This document shows, in pieces, positions 60,501 to 64,000 of a DNA stretch of 64,000 nucleotides. The stretch is from Nautilus pompilius. Lineage: Eukaryota; Mollusca; Cephalopoda; Nautilida; Nautilidae. Made by a program: the position numbers and the translations under genes. The notes below the pieces were generated by a model. It was not told the DNA's origin, did not search any database, and was given only the letters and a program-made list of their open reading frames with translations. Positions within the stretch are counted from its first letter, which is position 1. Each line of letters begins with the position of its first letter. Location of the stretch: positions 434,001-498,000 of the forward strand of contig JACATO010000087.1 of the NCBI GenBank assembly GCA_018389105.1, given 5' to 3'.

Positions 60501-62671
60501 TCATTTAAAAAAAACACACATGGAAAATAATGGCTGTCGGTTTGAAGTTTGATTACAACACCACTATCAACAACTAATGATTTTCCTTCTGATGTCGGGC
60601 TGCTCTGAAAGAGCCAGTTATTAAAGATATGATTAAAATGGACATCAGATAAAAAGGAGATTCCAAATATGATTGACTCATTTTAATACATTTTTTTGTT
60701 TCCTGGTCTTTGTAAGCTTGGTTGAGGAAATATTTGTTTTGTGTTAAACCAAAATTAAAAAAATAAAATGTATTACGTTTAGTTTCCAAGCAGGTTGAAG
60801 AAAAGCAGCAGCAGTAGTTGAAGTAATGCACCTCGGAAGAATAAGAAAATTTTAAAACAGAGGATACCTTGAAATAACATCTCTAGAAGAGTGGCCAAGG
60901 TTAAGGACCTGGATTTGACCACTGTGTTGGGATCCTCTTGGTTTGGCATATTCTCGCACTTCTCCACCAGGTGGTTGCACGGGTTTTCTCCCACATCAAA
61001 AAAAGAAAAAAAACAACAACAAAGATTTCTGTTAGAGATGACCGCCGACATCAGGAGCATCTGTTCCTTTGTGGCACAGGGTAGGCAGCGCTCTCTGGCT
61101 GCTAATCTCAGCACTATGTCCTCTTGCCAAGGTTGTCAATGTAGAGAGAGAGAGAGAGGCTGTCTTTGTAGATATGCGGTGTATTTTGGAAATGGAAACA
61201 AAATTAGCATATGAAGAAAATTCTAGATGTGGGAAAATCTCTCAGGTTTCAAAAGTGACTGAAATCACACCCCTGTCTTTGAAAAATAAGACTGAAGGCT
61301 ACAAGTTACCTCCCCTGAATTACATGGAAGATGCTTAATAGAATAGTATTATTTCTCTTAAAGGTGACAATGCAACAACATCATTTCAGGTTAACTTTCT
61401 TTTATTTTCGGTTTTTAACGATGGTGTCGACATATTGTTTTTCTTAAAATTTTTTGCAGATGTTTCTCAACTCAAGCAAGAGACTCACGCAATGGAGGAA
61501 CTAAGCCGACAGCTTTTTCTTGAGGCTGTTGATCTACATAATACTCAGGTATGATGCACCTTCTCAGGTGGTGAGAGAGGTGCGTTGTGCTGGGAAGAGA
61601 GTATTGTTAGAATGTGTATTGTAGAAAAATTGGTCTAGAGAAAATGATCTTGTTGGGAATTGACTTTAAATGAAAAGTGAAGAACCAAAACAACATTTGA
61701 AAGAAAATTGAAACTTAAGACAACAGAGCTTCAGATTTAAATGTTTTAATCGTATTTATTCAAAATCTGATTTAACAGTCTGTAGTGAAACAAAGGAGAC
61801 TTTGTTAGCATAGGATATATGACTATATTAATTAAAGTACAAATTGTAATATGGTTTCCTGATTTTTAAGATTTAGTTTGTTTACTTAATTATTGTTCCA
61901 TCTCAATTTCAGGAACGAATAGAATATTCAACAACCTTCAAGGGAAAATATTTCAACTTCCTAGGATACTTTTTTTCCATTTACTGTGTGTGGAAGATAT
62001 TTATGGTAGGTAAAGAGTGTAAGGTCGAGTTTTCAAGTTAATCATCATTCCTGTCACAAAATGCAGAGGATCTGCCACAAAATCAATAGGCAGACATTTA
62101 TTTGCCACACCACGTGATTTTTTTTACCAAAATATCTGTAAATATATGCTGCAGTTGCAAAGATTTTGAGTTTGCATTGATCATTGATAGAAAGGCTCAT
62201 TTGTTTCTCAGTTTCAGTTCAGTACAAAACAGATGCCAACCTTATATTAAAAGATTTATCTACACAGCTGCTGCGATCTAGATAACAAATTGGCCAGGTT
62301 TTTTTGCCTGCACAGTTTTATGTGTATAATCAGTTATTGTATTGGTTAATGACCTCTTTGCTATGCCAGCCTGCTTGTTCACTGATTTCGGGGACAATGA
62401 AGCAGCAAGGACTGAGTTTGATTCATTGATCCAGCCTTTTCAGAGTTGTCAGCGCCATTAAATAAAACTATAAGAGGCAAAGAAACAAGTAGCCAGCGAA
62501 TGACATTGGTTTACCAATGCAACAAATCTGTCACTTTGGAATACATTAAAGAGCTTTCTTGCCTTTTCTTTTCAGTCAGCAATCAACATCATATTTGACC
62601 GGGTTGGGAAGGTTGATCCCGTTACAAGAGGAATTGAAATAGCAGTCAATTATTTTGGGATTCAGTTTGAT
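48804..62671 (+). CDS. GPR89: GPR89/GPHR, Golgi pH regulator (N-terminal 337 residues in window)
   Basis: Multi-pass Golgi membrane protein. In vertebrates it is an anion channel needed for Golgi acidification, transport and glycosylation. Coding exons: 48804-48845, 49754-49813, 51655-51758, 52840-52946, 54178-54288, 57782-57902, 59285-59365, 60279-60385, 61460-61548, 61913-62005, 62576-62671. All phases agree. Hallmarks include MSFLVDS at the start, FELIIFEILGVLDT, FFWKIGDPFPILSPKHG, GVTLMALLSGFGAVNCPYTY, AMEELSRQLFLEAVDL, ERIEYSTTFKGKYFNFLGY and RVGKVDPVTRGIEI. Hydrophobic segments lie at about residues 4-28, 40-64, 75-100, 108-130 and 148-170, with a soluble central loop at about 180-285. 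The remaining C-terminal part, roughly 120 residues in relatives, is not in the window. Confidence 0.96.
48976..49022. repeat. (TTA)n microsatellite
   Basis: About 45 bases of TTA/ATT units in GPR89 intron 1. Confidence 0.9.
49754..49813 (+). CDS. GPR89: GPR89 exon 2
   Basis: Encodes ILFFAGGWVFFLKQLFKNYE, the end of the first membrane segment and the following charged loop. Phase 0 to 0; donor GTAAGT. Confidence 0.95.
49912..50066. repeat. 79-bp tandem duplication
   Basis: Two adjacent copies with period 79: 49,912-49,987 and 49,991-50,066 are identical over 76 bases. Located 98 bases after GPR89 exon 2. The identity implies a recent duplication or an assembly artefact. Confidence 0.95.
50560..51480 (+). 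pseudogene. Tc1-like transposase fossil in GPR89 intron 2
   Basis: Pieces in family order: KKPLLHNMNKMIQKLW, then WQVLFLDEFSFIQF and GGHRWVWRRPDEES (the first catalytic Asp region, 'VLFSDES.F'), then IFQEDDAGCHSLLV (the second Asp region), then SADMNSIKHLWKEA (the 'SPDLNPIEHLWxEL' block). Several frame changes and stops. A long T-run near 51,297 breaks the last part. It ends about 170 bases before GPR89 exon 3. Confidence 0.85.
51655..51758 (+). CDS. GPR89: GPR89 exon 3
   Basis: Encodes the second membrane segment, with LLVFSVTFSLSCTMFELIIF and EILGVLDT. Ends phase 2 before GTAAGG. Confidence 0.96.
52840..52946 (+). CDS. GPR89: GPR89 exon 4
   Basis: Encodes SRYFHWKLGLYAILFVLIAI and the next 15 residues, the third membrane segment ending in VSTIRL. 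The long T-run before the acceptor forms the polypyrimidine tract. Phase 2 in, 1 out. Confidence 0.95.
53120..53300 (+). repeat. tRNA-derived SINE-like repeat, copy d
   Basis: Box B GAGTTTGAATCT at 53,160-53,171, then CAGCCGGCCACTTGACTTCC and AAAATGAAGAGTTCTAGTAG, the core shared with the copies at 24-26 kb and at 59 kb. It is in GPR89 intron 4. Confidence 0.7.
54178..54288 (+). CDS. GPR89: GPR89 exon 5, GC donor
   Basis: Encodes QMTLTVAAWCALLYFFWKIG and DPFPILSPKH. The only donor that keeps the conserved SPKHG-IFSIEQ join is GCAAGT at 54,289, a GC-AG intron. A GT six bases on would shift the frame into a stop in exon 6. Confidence 0.95.
54490..54522. repeat. (ATT)n microsatellite
   Basis: About 33 bases of ATT units with one interruption, in GPR89 intron 5. 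Confidence 0.85.
55540..55730 (+). repeat. SINE-like repeat, copy e (weak head)
   Basis: Contains CCAGCCAGCCACATGGGTTT and a CTCCCTCACCAGGG end, the core and tail shared with other copies. The tRNA-like head is poorly kept. It lies just before the small Tigger element. Confidence 0.5.
55750..56567 (+). mobile_element. Internally deleted Tigger/pogo element
   Basis: Left end CAGATGATACTCCCCAACTT and right end GTAAGTCGGGGAGCAACTG are inverted matches over most positions, and TA lies directly outside on both sides. It keeps the transposase N-terminus and lacks the whole catalytic domain, so it is about 0.8 kb rather than the 2-2.5 kb usual for Tigger elements. Confidence 0.85.
55948..56430 (+). 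pseudogene. Tigger transposase DNA-binding remnant
   Basis: Encodes MSCKRKISPSTNTPGKKQRK, then the psq/CENP-B helix-turn-helix (LDLEVKMKIISQHEGGKKVN and AIARELQLSHSTISTILKDK). After a TAA and frame change it continues with the second DNA-binding domain: ISLLTIQAKARSIFETLKEQ and NGWFNRFKKRYNLHNVRVTG. It is cut off before any DDE motif. Only the DNA-binding half is present. Confidence 0.85.
56948..56994. repeat. (GA)n/(CA)n compound microsatellite
   Basis: GA units followed by GACA and CA units, about 45 bases, in GPR89 intron 5. Confidence 0.9.
57501..57540. repeat. (CT)n microsatellite
   Basis: About 38 bases of CT units with GT interruptions, in GPR89 intron 5, roughly 240 bases before exon 6. 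Confidence 0.9.
57782..57902 (+). CDS. GPR89: GPR89 exon 6
   Basis: Encodes IEQCIGRVGVIGVTLMALLS and GFGAVNCPYTYMSYFV, the most conserved stretch of the N-terminal half and a predicted membrane segment. Donor GTAAGA. Confidence 0.97.
58840..59045 (-). repeat. tRNA-derived SINE-like repeat, copy f
   Basis: Minus-strand head with CAGCTCAATGGGTAGACTAC (box A-like), then CAGCCAACCACGTGAGTTTC and AAAATGAAGAGCTCTGGTAA, near-identical in pattern to copy d. It is in GPR89 intron 6. Confidence 0.7.
59285..59365 (+). CDS. GPR89: GPR89 exon 7
   Basis: Encodes DADIQNIEKRLIQTMDMIVI and a KKKR basic end, the start of the soluble central loop, which is probably coiled. Phase 2 in, 2 out; donor GTAATT. Confidence 0.95.
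60279..60385 (+). CDS. GPR89: GPR89 exon 8
   Basis: Encodes a loop segment with GGLWGMLKNVTSSGSSE, matching the 'GFWGMIKSVTTSxSGSE' region of relatives. Phase 1 out before GTATCC. Confidence 0.92.
60885..61010 (+). repeat. SINE-like repeat, copy g
   Basis: Carries GTGGCCAAGGTTAAGGACCT then GGATTTGACCAC (box B-like), and GGTGGTTGCACGGGTTTTCT, the core motif. It is in GPR89 intron 8. Confidence 0.55.
61460..61548 (+). CDS. GPR89: GPR89 exon 9
   Basis: Encodes VSQLKQETHAMEELSRQLFL and EAVDLHNTQ, a conserved helix of the central loop. Phase 1 in, 0 out. Confidence 0.96.
61913..62005 (+). CDS. GPR89: GPR89 exon 10
   Basis: Encodes ERIEYSTTFKGKYFNFLGYF and FSIYCVWKIFM. It starts the C-terminal domain shared with the plant GTG/ABA-GPCR-like proteins. 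Donor GTAGGT. Confidence 0.97.
62355..62470 (+). repeat. SINE-like repeat, copy h
   Basis: Head with TTTGCTATGCCAGCCTGCTT and box B-like GAGTTTGATTC at 62,414-62,424. The core is short or absent. It is in GPR89 intron 10, about 110 bases before exon 11. Confidence 0.45.
62576..62671 (+). CDS. GPR89: GPR89 exon 11, last in window
   Basis: Encodes SAINIIFDRVGKVDPVTRGI and EIAVNYFGIQFD, phase 0 to 0, before GTAAGT. The gene continues past the right edge. Confidence 0.96.
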
Positions 62672-64000
62672 GTAAGTCTTGTTCCAACTGTCAGAGGCCA
62701 TTGTTCAGATTATCTAACTTATATCCATGTCATCAATATCAGAAATATGCCTAATCAGAAGCAAAGCCAAGGTGGGTGTTTAGGGGTCCAAACCTCCCCC
62801 TTGAATCTTGCCTCTAATTTTTCTTTTCGTAATTCAAACTTTAAAAAAAAAATCAGAACCGCATTTGACGAATTCGACGACTTTTATAATTAATATTTGA
62901 ATATAATGAGCAATGTTCAACAATTAAAAAAAATTGTTAAAAGGAGATCTGTATGAATGATATTAGGATTAAACACTGGCAGATCTACAATCAACCCAAA
63001 CAGAAGATGTTATAATCATTCACTTTATTGGGCACTCATTTGAAAGGCTCTGTCCAGCCGCCATTGTTTTGGTAACTATTTGGTACTTCCGTGTGTTCTA
63101 CGACCTTTCCGTGACCGAGGTCAAGCAGACCTTGGTCATTGAAGGCGACCAAAGAGATTTTCCAAATTCTAGGTTACGTGAAATTTCTCTGTCATTCGTA
63201 ACTAACAACTTAAATCCACAACATCTCCAAAAGCCAGCTCCAGCCCCATTTTCGTGGACCTTAAGAAAGACAGGCAGAACAACCCGAATCAAGTCAGTCC
63301 GTAGTCTAACGACCTTTAACTCTACCGAGCAAAAACTCCGGACATCAGTAACATTATTAAGGGGTTGGCCAGACATCCAAGAAGAAATTCTTTTGGTAAT
63401 GAATTTATTTTTATCATTCTTTTATGGTCATCATAAATAAAATAATTGCTTATATACTTGTCTTTTTCTTATACTTCTTTAGATAATAGGCCACTGGAAC
63501 TGACTCTAGTTTGATGATAAATTACGAAACATTTTAACAAATAAAGTGTCCAACCTGGCATAATATCGCGCTCTATGATCTACACCAGAGACCTGCCTGG
63601 GTACAGGCTTAGCATCATATGGGTATGGGACGGTTATGTACTTCTGTTGCGTGATTTAGTTTGTAATCTCTAAAATAATTTTGATGAGACTAGATACGGA
63701 GTGCTATAGCAAAATGGCTGGCTGGCTTTTGGCACCATAAAAGCTGGGAATAGATCTATGGTGAGATGGTTAAAACAGATGTTTAAATAAAATTGACCAT
63801 GAGGGCGATGACCGCACAGACGACGAAGGCGTGTAATAATGTGCGTGTTGGGTGGTATGGTAATGAACCGACAAAGTGTTCATGACGGTAAGGGGCGCTA
63901 AAACAGATGGTTCCGATGGCGTTGTTTTAAATTAAAGGTGGTGGGGGGGCTTTTCCTGTCAATTTCGTTATGCGCTTGCTACAATTGCAGTTGCCGTTTT
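62672..64000. other. GPR89 intron 11 (to window edge), unidentified segment
   Basis: No further GPR89 exon is recognised. From about 63,000 to 63,400 the sequence is less AT-rich and has long open frames on both strands, but no recognised protein. From 63,560 onward it is again more GC-rich than the usual introns. These may be parts of an unrecognised repeat. Confidence 0.4.

Noticed and set aside
63069..63440. 123-codon frame as the next GPR89 exon
   Set aside because: It does not contain the expected membrane-spanning 'VKFWSQ...FILVG'-like sequence and does not follow a phase-0 acceptor.
1..64000. CRISPR arrays, operons, prophage or other prokaryotic systems
   Set aside because: The window is animal DNA with spliced genes. 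Repeats are microsatellites, minisatellites, SINE-like copies and transposons, with no spaced direct repeats.

Overview
This is animal nuclear DNA. Two interrupted protein genes sit head to head in an AT-rich background with GT-AG introns, microsatellites, tRNA-derived SINE-like repeats and decayed DNA transposons. Nothing looks prokaryotic, viral or organellar. The protein sequences and repeat content suggest an invertebrate, plausibly a mollusc, but the phylum is inference.

Left three quarters, minus strand (48,147 down to 3,157): a USP25/USP28-type ubiquitin carboxyl-terminal hydrolase. I resolved 24 coding exons, about 1,080 codons, from the start codon to a TAG stop. It has a UBA-like N-terminus, a VIDLT SUMO-interacting motif, ubiquitin-interacting helices, the Cys box (Cys196), the His box (His618, then Asn635) and the helical C-terminal region. 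All splice junctions keep phase except exon 20 to exon 21, where a small exon or a different donor must be missing. Bases 1-3,156 hold the 3' untranslated and downstream sequence.

Right quarter, plus strand (from 48,804): GPR89/GPHR, the Golgi pH regulator. Eleven coding exons give 337 residues; the C-terminal part lies beyond the window. Intron 5 uses a GC-AG donor. The two start codons are 656 bp apart in a CpG-rich block that is probably a shared bidirectional promoter.

The introns hold the accessory content. There is a 2.79-kb hAT element with perfect ends and target-site duplication, a piggyBac remnant beside it, a probable small deletion derivative of that piggyBac, two Tigger/pogo relatives (one full-length but broken, one internally deleted), two Tc1-like fossils, several copies of a tRNA-derived SINE-like family, a GACA-type minisatellite and a 79-bp tandem duplication. 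Every transposase I can orient is on the plus strand. All of them carry stops, frameshifts or deletions. I did not find a convincing new multi-gene system; the unusual points concern splice-site origins, the start-codon context and the nested transposons.
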